The notes under the pieces were generated by a model. The model had not been told where the DNA came from and searched no databases. It saw only the letters and a program-made list of their open reading frames with translations. Shown here piece by piece: positions 54,279 to 63,059 of a stretch of 64,000 nucleotides of DNA. Made by a program: the position numbers and the translations under genes. Positions within the stretch are counted from its first letter, which is position 1. Every line of letters begins with the position of its first letter. The DNA is taken from positions 1-64,000 of the forward strand of contig CAZHFZ010000018.1 of assembly GCA_964531455.1 (NCBI GenBank), read 5' to 3'. The stretch comes from Ga0077527 sp964531455. GTDB taxonomy: Bacteria; Pseudomonadota; Gammaproteobacteria; Burkholderiales; SG8-41.

Positions 54279-55274
54279 TTACGTCGGCTGGATCTTCGCC
54301 TGCTTGATCACCTTGCCCCAGCGCGCAATCTCGGACTTGATGTAAGCCGAGAATTCAGCCGGCGTGCTGCCCACAGGGATCACCGCCTCCTCCACCAGCT
54401 TGTTGGTAATCTGCGGCGACTTGGTGATACGGATGATTTCGGTGCTCAGCTTGTCGATCGCGTATTTCGGCGTACCAGCCGGCGCTGCCACACCATACCA
54501 AGAACCGGTTTCGTAACCCTTGAGGCCGGATTCGGCCACCGTCGGCACATCAGGAATTGCCGCCGACCGTTTGTTGCCGGTCATTGCAATTGCGCGCAAG
54601 CGGCCCGCCTTGACCTGCGGCAGCATCGCAACTGCGCTGGAGAACATCACCTGCACTTCGCCTGACATCAGTTCAGTCAGTGCCGGCGCAAGCCCCTTGT
54701 AGGGGATGTGCGTCATTTTTGTACCCGCCATCATGTCGAATAACTCGACAGCCATATGCGAGGAACCACCGGTACCGTTGGAGGCGTAATTGATCGCGCC
54801 GGGCTTGGCTTTTGCCAGCGCAACAAGATCCTTCACCGATTTCGCCGGCAACGAAGGATGCACCACGACCAGCAGCGGCGCCGAGGCGATCAGGCTGATC
54901 GCGTCAAAATCCTTGACCGGGTCATACAGCGGTTTCTTGGTCAGGTTGGGATTGAGGCCGTGACTGCCCACACCGGCAAGGAAGATGGTGTAACCGTCGG
55001 CCGGTGCCGTCGCGGCAATCTGCGCTCCGAGCGCACCAGCAGCACCGGGCCGGTTGTCGATCGTAACCTGCTGGCCAAAAGTAGCCGCCATCTGCTGGCC
55101 GACAAGACGGGCGATGGTGTCATTGCCGCCGCCGGGCGGAAACGGCACCACAAACCGTATTGCCTTACTCGGATACTTGGCAGGATCTTCAGTGGGGGCG
55201 GCTGCCAGGGCGGTCATGGGTGCAATGCAGGCGGCAAGAAACAGCGCCCGGCCAATCGGATTCAGTGAAGTCAT
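54279..55274 (-). CDS. Bug-family periplasmic solute receptor 11
   Basis: A 331-aa receptor with ACGAGGAACCC before the ATG. Signal MTSLNPIGRALFLAACIAPM, mature end near AAPTEDP. The first loop VPFPPGGGNDTIAR and second DNRPGAAGALGAQ are near-canonical; PADGYTIFLAG follows. It is transcribed alone, convergent with the 96-aa gene and divergent from the alanine-rich gene at 55471. Confidence 0.94.
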   Translation of the reverse strand: MTSLNPIGRALFLAACIAPMTALAAAPTEDPAKYPSKAIRFVVPFPPGGGNDTIARLVGQQMAATFGQQVTIDNRPGAAGALGAQIAATAPADGYTIFLAGVGSHGLNPNLTKKPLYDPVKDFDAISLIASAPLLVVVHPSLPAKSVKDLVALAKAKPGAINYASNGTGGSSHMAVELFDMMAGTKMTHIPYKGLAPALTELMSGEVQVMFSSAVAMLPQVKAGRLRAIAMTGNKRSAAIPDVPTVAESGLKGYETGSWYGVAAPAGTPKYAIDKLSTEIIRITKSPQITNKLVEEAVIPVGSTPAEFSAYIKSEIARWGKVIKQAKIQPT

Positions 55275-55470
55275 GGGTTCCTCGTTCTTCGAATTAACTG
55301 CCGCTTGAAAAGCCGGTCATTGTAAATCAGCCGGGGGCCTGTCGATATGGCGGCGTATTGAGCTGCCTCAATGCACTGCATTCAGCCAACTCGCAAAATC
55401 ATAACAGGGCATCCGTCAGAATGGCGATCAATAACCCGCATGGATGTCCCAGCGGAGGAAAATTGCAACC

Positions 55471-55950
55471 ATGCGCAATACCAATGAAACGCTCTACGCC
55501 AGGATACTCAGCATTGAAACCGAGCTGGCCAATCTGCGGCAGGGCTATATATATATCAATGATCGCTACAACTCGACGATCGGTTCACTGACAGCAGTGG
55601 CCGATCATTCCGTCATTGCTGCAGAGAAGGCTGCCCGTTCGGCGCAAAACGCCGAAGCTGCTGCCGGCGGTGCGGCAAAAGCGGCAAAGTTGGCGGCAGA
55701 CCACGGCGCATTGTCTGCCGCACAATCCGCAGCCGGAGCGGCGCTGGCGGCATCGGAAGCTGCCGCTGAGGCGGCTGCATCAGCCGCAGTCGCGGCTTCC
55801 GCGGCAGTGGTTGCAGCCGAACAGCAATCCGAGAACGCAGTGCAACGGGTGTCCAGACCCGTTACCGCCGCAACCGTCACGGCAACCCAGGCCGCCGCCA
55901 ATGCGGCCAGACATTCGAACGCCGCATTTGCGGCAACAAGCGTGCTGTAA
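55471..55950 (+). CDS. Alanine-rich coiled-coil protein A (paralogue of the 58492 gene)
   Basis: The ATG at 55471 has CGGAGG 12 bases upstream; 159 aa. The N-terminal 45 residues have a distinctive block, IETELANLRQGY then RYNSTIGSL; the remainder is almost entirely Ala with Ser, Glu and Lys in a heptad-like pattern (ASEAAAEAAASAAVAASAAV), and the end has QAAANAARHSNAAFAATS. The block and tail are shared with the gene at 58492. No signal peptide. A long helical rod in the cytoplasm is inferred. I know no described family. Confidence 0.7.
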   Translation: MRNTNETLYARILSIETELANLRQGYIYINDRYNSTIGSLTAVADHSVIAAEKAARSAQNAEAAAGGAAKAAKLAADHGALSAAQSAAGAALAASEAAAEAAASAAVAASAAVVAAEQQSENAVQRVSRPVTAATVTATQAAANAARHSNAAFAATSVL

Positions 55951-55997
55951 TTGCAGCGTAACCCTGCGCGCAAGCGCAGTTCCACCGCGAAGACTTG

Positions 55998-58253
55998 TTA
56001 TTCCAGCGCGCGCAGCGCGCCGCTGGTGATCCTCAGCCGGGCCGCCAGTTCCCGGCCGAGATTACGGTAGAGCTTGGCCCCCAGTTGCGGGTGGTCGTGC
56101 CCGATATGCAACAGCGCTTCAGCGTCGATTGAATAAAGCGTGACACGCTCCCCCTTGGCAAAGGCATCCGCAGAGCGGCGCTCGCCCTCGAGCATCGCCA
56201 TCTCGCCGAAAAACACTCCCGGAACAAAGGTGGCAAGGCGGCGGGCGCGCGATTCACCGGCGATCTGCACTTTGATGCTCACCGCGCCGCGGGCAATCAG
56301 ATACATCCGGTCGCCGGCATCACCTTCACGGAAAATTACGTCGCCATTCACAAGCTCCTGGCGCTGGAGCAGCGTCTCGATGATGCCCATCTCAGCCGCA
56401 TCAAATCCATCAAACACAGCCATTTCCCGGGGTTGCAGTTCGGGCGCATCTTCAAATCTCGCGCGCTCCAGCAGGCGGTCTTCGGTCCACTCCAATGCAC
56501 GATCAAGATCGGAGAACCAGTGCTCCTTTGTCATCACCGCATCGGCACCCAGCGCCTGCAGGTAGCGGCCGTGCCCTTCGCCGGGGCGCACATGACTCAG
56601 CAACACGCGCAGATTGCGCCGCGCCGCAGTCTGGCCGATGGTCTCGAGCGCACGCGCCCCGCTCGCATCCATTTCCGTAACATGACGGAAATCGAGAATC
56701 AGGTAACGGGCTTCATGTGGAAGATTCTCGACTTCCGACTGCAACCGGTCTGCAGTGCCGAAGAAAATGATTCCTTCGAGTTCGAGAATGCGGATCTGCC
56801 GGGCCAGCGGACGCAGTACGGCGCGTGCTTCAGGCGCGCGGATCTTGAGGGAACTGCGTACTGTGCCGTCAAGCGCCCTGCGAACCGGAGAACCGCTCAG
56901 CTTGAACAGCAGCAGCATGACAGTCGACACAATGCCGATCGCAAAAGCCGCCATGATATTGAGCAATACCAGGGACAGCGCGACGGCGATGACCACTGCC
57001 AGATTGAGCAGGATCTCCCCGCGGTCGATATCGACGACCTTGAGGCGACGTATCAGGTCGCGCGTCCAGCGATCCACGAGCGTCCACGCGGTATAGATGA
57101 TCACGCCGGCCAATGCCGCCGTTGGTACCCGGGCAATATACGGCGCAAGGATGACCAGTGTTGCCAGCATGAACAGCCCGTGAAAAATCGCGCACCGCGG
57201 CGTACGGCCACCTGCGAGATAACTTGCGACACGGGTATGGGTGCTGGATATTGCCGGAAGAGCGCCGAAAGCTGCTGCAACAGCATTTGCAGCGCCCTGC
57301 GATGTCAGCAGCCGGCTGCTGTTATGGCGACCGTGAGTTACCGGATCGGTAACAATCGCGGCGAGCAGACCATCAAGAGAAGCCACTGCAGCCAGCAGCA
57401 GCGCGCTCGGCAACAGCAAAGCAAACCAAATATAAATGTCGTCGCGCAGCGTCAGGCGCGCCATGGCAATCAGTTCGTGCGGCGCAAAATCAATTACCGG
57501 CAACTCGCCGACTTCTCCGCCAACCGCACCGGGCGCAAACCAGGCGATGCTGTAATGCATGACGATGCCGATGATCAATCCGAACACCAGCGTCGGGATC
57601 CTGCGCGCAATCCGCGGTGCCGCGAATATGGCAGCCACCACGACAATGCAGACCAGCAGACTTGCCGGTTTGACCGCAGCCGTACCGTGCCAGAGATCCT
57701 GCAGCGTGTGTCCGCCTTCAAGCCCGAGTGTCGGCGGAAGCTGCGAAATGAACATCAGTATCGCAATGCCGTTCATGAATCCGGCAATCACCGGATACGG
57801 TACAAATTTGATCGTGCGGCCGACGCCGAGAAGGCCGAAACCGGCCTGAATCAAACCGGAAAGAAACAAGGCAATGAAAGCCAGCGTCAGGACTTGCGGC
57901 ACATCAGGACCCTGCGGCGTTTGCAGCAGCGGGTGCGCAACCAGCGTGCTGAGGATGCCCGCAAAAACCACGGTTACCGAGGTGCGCGCCCCCATCATGT
58001 GACAGTTGCCCGCCGGGATTACTCCAGCCACGACACCGCCAACTACCGAAGCCAGTATGGCAGCGACCACGCCAACGGCCGCCCATGACGGACCCAGCGC
58101 GGCAAAAGCCAGCAGGCCAAGCGCCATGGCCTGCGGAATGGCGATCAATGCAGCCACGGCTCCGCCCCACAAGTCGCCAAGCAACCTGTGCAGCTTCTTT
58201 TCGCGTAATCCAGCTTGCGAATCGGCTACTGCTTCGTTTTTATAGGCCGACAA
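55998..58253 (-). CDS. SulP/SLC26 anion transporter with STAS and cyclic-nucleotide-binding domains
   Basis: A 751-aa protein with a TTG start. The transporter core (about residues 25-430) has AIPQAMALGLLAFAALG and FGALPAISSTHTRVASY. A STAS domain follows at about 470-580 with LILDFRHVTEMDASGARALE. The last 130 residues form a cNMP-binding domain: GDVIFREGDAGDRMYLIARG, then FFGEMAMLEGERRSADAF, the phosphate-binding cassette with its Arg. SLC26 proteins move sulfate, bicarbonate or dicarboxylates; a cytosolic nucleotide could gate this one. It is convergent with protein A and divergent from protein B. Confidence 0.92.
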   Translation of the reverse strand: MSAYKNEAVADSQAGLREKKLHRLLGDLWGGAVAALIAIPQAMALGLLAFAALGPSWAAVGVVAAILASVVGGVVAGVIPAGNCHMMGARTSVTVVFAGILSTLVAHPLLQTPQGPDVPQVLTLAFIALFLSGLIQAGFGLLGVGRTIKFVPYPVIAGFMNGIAILMFISQLPPTLGLEGGHTLQDLWHGTAAVKPASLLVCIVVVAAIFAAPRIARRIPTLVFGLIIGIVMHYSIAWFAPGAVGGEVGELPVIDFAPHELIAMARLTLRDDIYIWFALLLPSALLLAAVASLDGLLAAIVTDPVTHGRHNSSRLLTSQGAANAVAAAFGALPAISSTHTRVASYLAGGRTPRCAIFHGLFMLATLVILAPYIARVPTAALAGVIIYTAWTLVDRWTRDLIRRLKVVDIDRGEILLNLAVVIAVALSLVLLNIMAAFAIGIVSTVMLLLFKLSGSPVRRALDGTVRSSLKIRAPEARAVLRPLARQIRILELEGIIFFGTADRLQSEVENLPHEARYLILDFRHVTEMDASGARALETIGQTAARRNLRVLLSHVRPGEGHGRYLQALGADAVMTKEHWFSDLDRALEWTEDRLLERARFEDAPELQPREMAVFDGFDAAEMGIIETLLQRQELVNGDVIFREGDAGDRMYLIARGAVSIKVQIAGESRARRLATFVPGVFFGEMAMLEGERRSADAFAKGERVTLYSIDAEALLHIGHDHPQLGAKLYRNLGRELAARLRITSGALRALE

Positions 58254-58491
58254 AAGACTTCACCCGCCTCCCCTGTTGCTGCCGGTCACAGTATAAACAA
58301 GCACGCACTTCAATCCATCGGGTTTTGTGGTCGGAGGCTTGGAGCAATGGTTTGCTGCCCATTCCCATTGTTGCAAAGTCATTTACACAGCCATCCTATT
58401 TATAATCAAACTCTGATATAAGGTAGACTGTTCTCAACTACAGCAATCAAAAATTTGCCCCAGCGCCGCTTAATTTAAAACGGAAATCAAC
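58254..58491. promoter_or_regulatory. Divergent promoter region of the SulP gene and alanine-rich protein B
   Basis: A 238-bp region between divergent starts; 58390-58460 is A+T-rich and fits a promoter for the plus-strand gene. No palindrome stands out. Confidence 0.35.
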
Positions 58492-58986
58492 ATGACCGAA
58501 GCCGAAGAAAAGCTCTATGCAAAAATGGCTGCGATCGAGCACGAACTGGCCAATCTGCGTCAGGGTTATCTGATCGTCAATACCCGCTATAACGAGACCC
58601 TCGGCGCGCTCAAGAACCTCACCCAACATGCCATGCTCGCCGCAAAAAAAGCGGCAAGCGCAGCAGAAAACTCGAGGTTGGCGGCAGACCGCGCTGCAGC
58701 AGCGGCCAGTCTGGCGGCGGACAGTTCGATTCTATCCGCGGCTGAAGCCGCAGCCGATGCAGCACGGGCTGCTGCTGAATCGGCTGCCGAGGCTGCTGCT
58801 GCAGCCGCTGCTGCAGCTTCCGCGGCAGCAACAGCCGCCGCCCATCAAGCTGAAGAAACGGCCATGCAGGCATCAAGCGCTGCGGCCGCGGCCGCCAGCC
58901 TCGCCACGGAAGCCGCAGCCAATGCGGTGAAGTTGTCCAACGAGGCATTCGCTTCCGCCCGACGCGCGCGCGATCAGTCGAAATAA
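58492..58986 (+). CDS. Alanine-rich coiled-coil protein B (paralogue of the 55471 gene)
   Basis: A 164-aa protein with GGAAATC before the ATG. The N-terminal block IEHELANLRQGY and RYNETLGALKNL is nearly that of protein A. The middle is an extreme Ala-rich heptad stretch (AAEAAADAARAAAESAAEAA) and the C-terminal part EAAANAVKLSNEAFASARR again matches A. Predicted as a single long helix, with the conserved head as the likely interaction site. No signal peptide. Confidence 0.75.
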   Translation: MTEAEEKLYAKMAAIEHELANLRQGYLIVNTRYNETLGALKNLTQHAMLAAKKAASAAENSRLAADRAAAAASLAADSSILSAAEAAADAARAAAESAAEAAAAAAAAASAAATAAAHQAEETAMQASSAAAAAASLATEAAANAVKLSNEAFASARRARDQSK

Positions 58987-59104
58987 GCGCTTAGCCACAG
59001 GCCCTCAGCATCCGCATGCATTTCGCGCCGTTCAGGCGCCATTCCGGTCGACACCGCAGACAGGTAAACTCGAGGCCCTGCTGACTCACCCGGTCGAACC
59101 CGCA

Positions 59105-60135
59105 ATGCAAATCGCAAGTATCGAAGCTGCTGTCGAACACATCAAACCGGAACGCGCCGCCGATGCTTATGCCGGTCAGGAGAGCCTGACTTACGTGCGC
59201 TGCAAGGTCAGCACTGCTGAAGGACTCACCGGCGTCGGTGTCACCGGCCGTTTCCTTTCCACCGAAGTCGCACACTTGCTGAACGGTGGTTTCGCGGCAA
59301 CATGCAAAGGCCTTGATCCGCTCGACATCGAAGCGGTAACTGTGACGCTGGCAAAAAAATTCAACCCGCGGCAATCAACCGGCGTATTTGTATCGGCAAT
59401 GTCCGCGCTGGATCTTGCGCTGTGGGACATCAAGGGCAAACAGCTCAATCTGCCGGTTGCCCGGCTGATCGGCGGTGCGCGGGTGGCAGTGCCCGCTTAT
59501 GCCACGGTCGGGCTACCTGCATTTACGGAAACCGAACTGATCCACGCCTGCACCACCGCGCTCAATGCCGGGTTCCATGGCGCAAAAATTCTCGTTGGCG
59601 CGGGACGCAGCATTACCGAGGATGCACAACGCATCCGCGCTGTGCGCGCCGCCATTGGTCGTGCGCCATTGATGCTCGACGCCAACTGCGCCTACACCGT
59701 TGCCGAAGCCAAACGGCTGGCAACGCTGGTCGCCGATTGCGACATCGCTTTTTTCGAGGAACCGTTGCGGGGCAATGACATTCCGTCGCTGGCCGAACTG
59801 CGCCGGGCGATCTCCATCCCGCTCGCGTCGGGCCAGATGATCCAGTCGGTGTCGTGGTTCCGCGATGTACTCAGCTGCGGCGCACTCGATATCCTGCAAC
59901 CCAATGCCGCGTTCTGCGGCGGCCTGAGCGCCATGCTGCGCATTCTTGCGCTGGCTGAAGCGCACGGCATCCCGGTCACCGGTGCCGGCGGTTATGAGGC
60001 GGCGAATCTGCCGGCGATGGCCGGGCACGCCCACGGCGGCATGCTCGAAGTGCACGGTGCCCACGCCGCGCTGCGCACCCGCTTCGCCACGCATCCGGAA
60101 TTCCGGGACGGCCAGATTCAAGTCTCTGCCGCGCC
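59105..60135 (+). CDS. Enolase-superfamily (MR/MLE) protein with non-canonical active site, 3' end in assembly gap
   Basis: At least 343 aa. The two-domain plan is clear: a capping part and a barrel with MSALDLALWDIKGKQLNLPV, LMLDANCAYTVAEA (Asp192), FFEEPL (Glu218) and a DILQPNAAFCGGLS segment. Usual catalytic residues are changed: Lys161-Ile-Leu163 for the K-x-K base, Gln244 for the third metal ligand, Asn267 for the QPD Asp and Gly for the barrel-7 His region. It may run different chemistry or have lost function. The C-terminus is hidden by N. Confidence 0.8.
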
Positions 60136-60235
60136 NNNNNNNNNNNNNNNNNNNNNNNNNNNNNNNNNNNNNNNNNNNNNNNNNNNNNNNNNNNNNNNNN
60201 NNNNNNNNNNNNNNNNNNNNNNNNNNNNNNNNNNN
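60136..60235. other. Assembly gap (100 N)
   Basis: Exactly 100 N. It separates two unrelated genes whose frames happen to match through the placeholder; no sequence continuity can be claimed. Confidence 0.99.
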
Positions 60236-60613
60236 GCCGGCAAACTCAATGAACTGGCCATCCTCGTCACCGCGCGGCACTGGACGTCGCAATACGAATG
60301 GTTCGCGCATCACAAGCTGGCGCTGGAAGGCGGACTAAATCCGAAAATCGCCGAGGACATCGCGCAGGGCAAGCGGCCCGGCGGCATGGATGCAGACGAA
60401 ACGCTGGTCTATGAATTTTCGGTCGCGCTGCACGAGTCGCAGGGTGTCAGCGACGAACTGCATGCGCGGGCGGTTGCACGTTTCGGTGAGCGCGGCGTTG
60501 TCGACATCATTTCAGTCAACGGCTTCTACACTCTGGTGTCGATGTGCCTCAACGTCGACGGCACACCGCTGCCGGAAGGAACGCCACTGCCGCTGCCGCC
60601 GCTGAAAAAATAG
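60236..60613 (+). CDS. AhpD/carboxymuconolactone-decarboxylase-like protein, 5' end in assembly gap
   Basis: Only the C-terminal 125 residues are seen. KLNELAILVTARHWTSQYEW and the later FAHHKLALEGGL, where the usual CxxxH of AhpD is replaced by an E-x-x-AHH pattern, match the carboxymuconolactone-decarboxylase group with Glu and His. The end is VNGFYTLVSMCLNVDGTPLP. Such proteins are mostly small decarboxylases or peroxidase partners. It is followed after one base by the HIT-like gene. Confidence 0.8.
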   Translation, partial: AGKLNELAILVTARHWTSQYEWFAHHKLALEGGLNPKIAEDIAQGKRPGGMDADETLVYEFSVALHESQGVSDELHARAVARFGERGVVDIISVNGFYTLVSMCLNVDGTPLPEGTPLPLPPLKK

Positions 60614-60614
60614 C

Positions 60615-61067
60615 GTGGCAGTCATTTACGAGGCGCGACACTTCGTGTTGCGCACGCTGGATCAACCGCATGTCTCGCGTGCTGATGGCGGGCACATCGT
60701 CATCGATCCGAAGATTGCTGTTGAAGACCGCACGCAACTGACGCGTGAACAGGCGATCGAACTGGTCAAGCTGACCATGGTCGGCGGTGAAGCGATGAAA
60801 ACGGTGCTCACTCGCAAGGGCGTTGATATCGGCCGCATCAATTACCAGGACAACGGCAACTGGCGCGCCGAACTGCATGTGCATCTTTATGGCCGTGCGC
60901 GCGGCGCAACGCTGCAGCCCTGGGGACACGCGCTGGCATTTCCGCCGACGCGCGAGGCCTTCCGCAGAGAGATGGGCAGCCTGGAGCCTCTGCGCGAAGA
61001 CGACATCAGCGAATTGCGTTCGGAAATCACCCGCCTGCTGGCGGGCGACCGGTATCGCGACTTCTAA
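60615..61067 (+). CDS. HIT-like nucleotide-binding protein, third His replaced
   Basis: A 150-aa protein with a GTG start one base after the preceding stop (TAGCGTG), so probably translationally coupled. The pattern NYQDNGNWRAELHVHLYGRA resembles the histidine triad HxHxH, here His88-Val-His90-Leu-Tyr92, with the third His replaced by Tyr. The rest has GGHIVIDPKIAV near the N-terminus, a usual HIT feature. It may bind or hydrolyse a nucleotide; the assignment is by motif only. Confidence 0.6.
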   Translation: MAVIYEARHFVLRTLDQPHVSRADGGHIVIDPKIAVEDRTQLTREQAIELVKLTMVGGEAMKTVLTRKGVDIGRINYQDNGNWRAELHVHLYGRARGATLQPWGHALAFPPTREAFRREMGSLEPLREDDISELRSEITRLLAGDRYRDF

Positions 61068-61074
61068 CCGCTGA

Positions 61075-62085
61075 TCAGCCCGGGGTGGCGCCCGAGGATT
61101 TGACGACCTCGCCCCACTTCTTGATTTCCAGCGGCATGATCCTCGTCAGTTCATCGGGTGTACCCGCGGTGACCTCGACACCCTGATCCGCCAGACGTTT
61201 GGTGATTTCCGGCGTGCGCAGCGACTTGGCAAAGCCGTCGTGGATACGCAGCGTGGTGTCGCGCGGAATGCCGGCCGGTCCGAGCAGCGCATACCAGCCG
61301 CTGGTCTCAAACCCTTTGATCGTTTCACCGATGGCCTGCACATTAGGCATCGATGCCGCGCGTTTTGCGCTGCACACGCCGATCGCGCGCAGCCGCCCCG
61401 AATCGATGAACGGCTTCGCCGCCAGCAGCGTATTTACCTGGAACTGGATATGTCCGGCGATCAGGTCGGTCAGCGCCTGGCCCGCGCCCTTGTACGGGAT
61501 GTTCACCGCATCAATCTTTGCCATGGTCTTGATCATTTCAACCGCGAGATAAGCGGAGTTGCCGGCTGCCGTGCCCGCGGTCAGCTGGCCCGGCCGCGCC
61601 TTGGCCAGTGCGATGAATTCCTTGACGTTGTTGACCGGCAACGACGGGTGCACCACCAGCACGGTGGTGGTCAGGCCAAGCTGGCTGATCATCGTGAAGT
61701 CTTTTACCGGATCAAAAGGCACCTTCTTGTAGAGCGTGGGGTTGATCGCGTGTGGCGTCGTCGCGATGACCAGGGTATGGCCATCGGGTGCAGAGCGCGC
61801 AACAAACTCGGTGCCGATCATGGTCGCGCCCCCGGCGCGGTTTTCAATGACGATCTGCTGGCCGAATTGTTTGGTCAATTCAGGGCTAAGCAACCGTGCG
61901 AGTACATCCGTGCCGCCACCGGGTGCCGCAGGAACAACCAGGCGGATGGGTTTGGAGGGAAATGCCTGCGCCAATGCATTCACCGGCAACATCGCAGGCA
62001 CAAGTGCGGGAAGAATCCCGAGTGTGACTGCAGCACGGCAAAACAGGCGGCGCAATACGACAGGAGTACGGTGTGATGTATTCAT
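61075..62085 (-). CDS. Bug-family periplasmic solute receptor 12
   Basis: I chose the ATG at 62085 (336 aa) since the frame's first start at 62130 adds only 15 residues before it. Signal region LFCRAAVTLGILPALVPAML, mature end near ALA-QAFPSK. The first loop is VPAAPGGGTDVLAR, the second ENRAGGATMIGTE, with Ala-Thr-Met-Ile in place of the Gly-x-Ile pattern, then PDGHTLVIA. It is convergent with the HIT-like gene. Confidence 0.93.
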   Translation of the reverse strand: MNTSHRTPVVLRRLFCRAAVTLGILPALVPAMLPVNALAQAFPSKPIRLVVPAAPGGGTDVLARLLSPELTKQFGQQIVIENRAGGATMIGTEFVARSAPDGHTLVIATTPHAINPTLYKKVPFDPVKDFTMISQLGLTTTVLVVHPSLPVNNVKEFIALAKARPGQLTAGTAAGNSAYLAVEMIKTMAKIDAVNIPYKGAGQALTDLIAGHIQFQVNTLLAAKPFIDSGRLRAIGVCSAKRAASMPNVQAIGETIKGFETSGWYALLGPAGIPRDTTLRIHDGFAKSLRTPEITKRLADQGVEVTAGTPDELTRIMPLEIKKWGEVVKSSGATPG

Positions 62086-62274
62086 ATTGATGATTATCTT
62101 CGGCAAATATTGCATTTTGTGTGCCGGCATAAACTCCGCCAGCCCAATTTTCTTGTCTTGATTGGATATCAGGTTACCCCGACCGGCTGAGCCTGCACAT
62201 CACACCGGACTTTACTTGGAGCACCGACACGCTGACAATATCTCCATCGTCAATCTTTAGGTCCTGCGCCTGCC

Positions 62275-62445
62275 ATGAGCAACGAAAATTTCGTCATCAA
62301 TTACGTCCACGCCTGTTCTTCCAACCAGCTTCCGCTCGCTGATTGCGGCCCTGTCTGGCAACTCGGCATCATCGCGGCGATGCTGGTCATGGCCATCGCC
62401 ACCCTGCTGATCCTGAACTTCCGCTCTGCACCACAGCAGGCTTGA
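62275..62445 (+). CDS. Small membrane protein, 56 aa
   Basis: Translation starts MSNENFVINYVHACSSNQLP and has one hydrophobic helix, LGIIAAMLVMAIATLLIL, near the C-terminus. It has two cysteines before the helix (Cys14 and Cys24). Its TGA overlaps the TTG start of the next gene by two bases (TTGA), which suggests coupling. No family known to me. Confidence 0.45.
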   Translation: MSNENFVINYVHACSSNQLPLADCGPVWQLGIIAAMLVMAIATLLILNFRSAPQQA

Positions 62446-62969
62446 AAAAGAATCCCGCGAAAATCGGGGATGCCGGCACTGGGACATGGTTGATACTGGC
62501 TTTTTCCATCTTTTGTGCGACATGGATGGACAAAGCCGGGGCGCAGGCTGCACCTGCTGCATTTTCACCCCAAATCTGGCTGAATGCCGGCTCCTACTCC
62601 CGCCACTTTGATCGCGACAAGAATTTCCGCGAAAACAACACCGGCTTTGGCGCCGAAATCTGGCTCGAACGTGATCACGCGCTGATGGGTGGCACATTCA
62701 TCAACAGCGATGCGGTGCGCAGTCACTATGTCGCCTATCAATGGCGTCCGCTGCACTGGCAACCGGGCGGAACCCGCATCGCAGCAGGCATTACGCTGGG
62801 CGCTTTCGATGGTTATCCGCGAAACCGCAACGGCGGCTGGTTCCCTGCAGCGCTGCCCGTGCTGTCAATGGAGTACAAAATGGTCGGCGTCAATTTCCTG
62901 TTCGTTCCGACCATCCCGGATCGTCTTGACGGTGCGATAGCCATGCAACTCAAGCTGCGCGTCTGGTAG
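62442..62969 (+). CDS. Predicted outer-membrane beta-barrel protein
   Basis: The longest frame begins at 62343, but a TTG at 62442 leads directly into a signal peptide (KKNPAKIGDAGTGTWLILAF, cleavage near GAQA-APAAF); 175 aa. The mature part has alternating hydrophobic strands, an SRHFDRDKNFRENNTGFGAE segment and ends MQLKLRVW with a terminal aromatic, as outer-membrane barrels do. PagP-like acyltransferases share an early His/Arg-rich loop, but I cannot claim that identity. Confidence 0.62.
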   Translation: MKKNPAKIGDAGTGTWLILAFSIFCATWMDKAGAQAAPAAFSPQIWLNAGSYSRHFDRDKNFRENNTGFGAEIWLERDHALMGGTFINSDAVRSHYVAYQWRPLHWQPGGTRIAAGITLGAFDGYPRNRNGGWFPAALPVLSMEYKMVGVNFLFVPTIPDRLDGAIAMQLKLRVW

Positions 62970-63059
62970 CTGCAATCATCCGGCAAAGCCGGCCCGCCCG
63001 TAACTCGGAGCCTCTGCGCGATATTTGATCGCCGTAGGCTGACCTGCACTGTGCCTAAA

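Noticed and set aside
55545..55558. TATATATATA run as a promoter
   Set aside because: It lies inside the coding part of alanine-rich protein A, encoding its conserved head.
56433..58088. A 551-codon plus-strand frame
   Set aside because: It is antisense to the SulP transporter; its Arg/Gln/His-rich product is typical of a shadow frame in high-G+C DNA.
59105..60613. A 502-residue MR/MLE-AhpD fusion protein
   Set aside because: The join passes through 100 N of unknown true length; the two parts are separate families.
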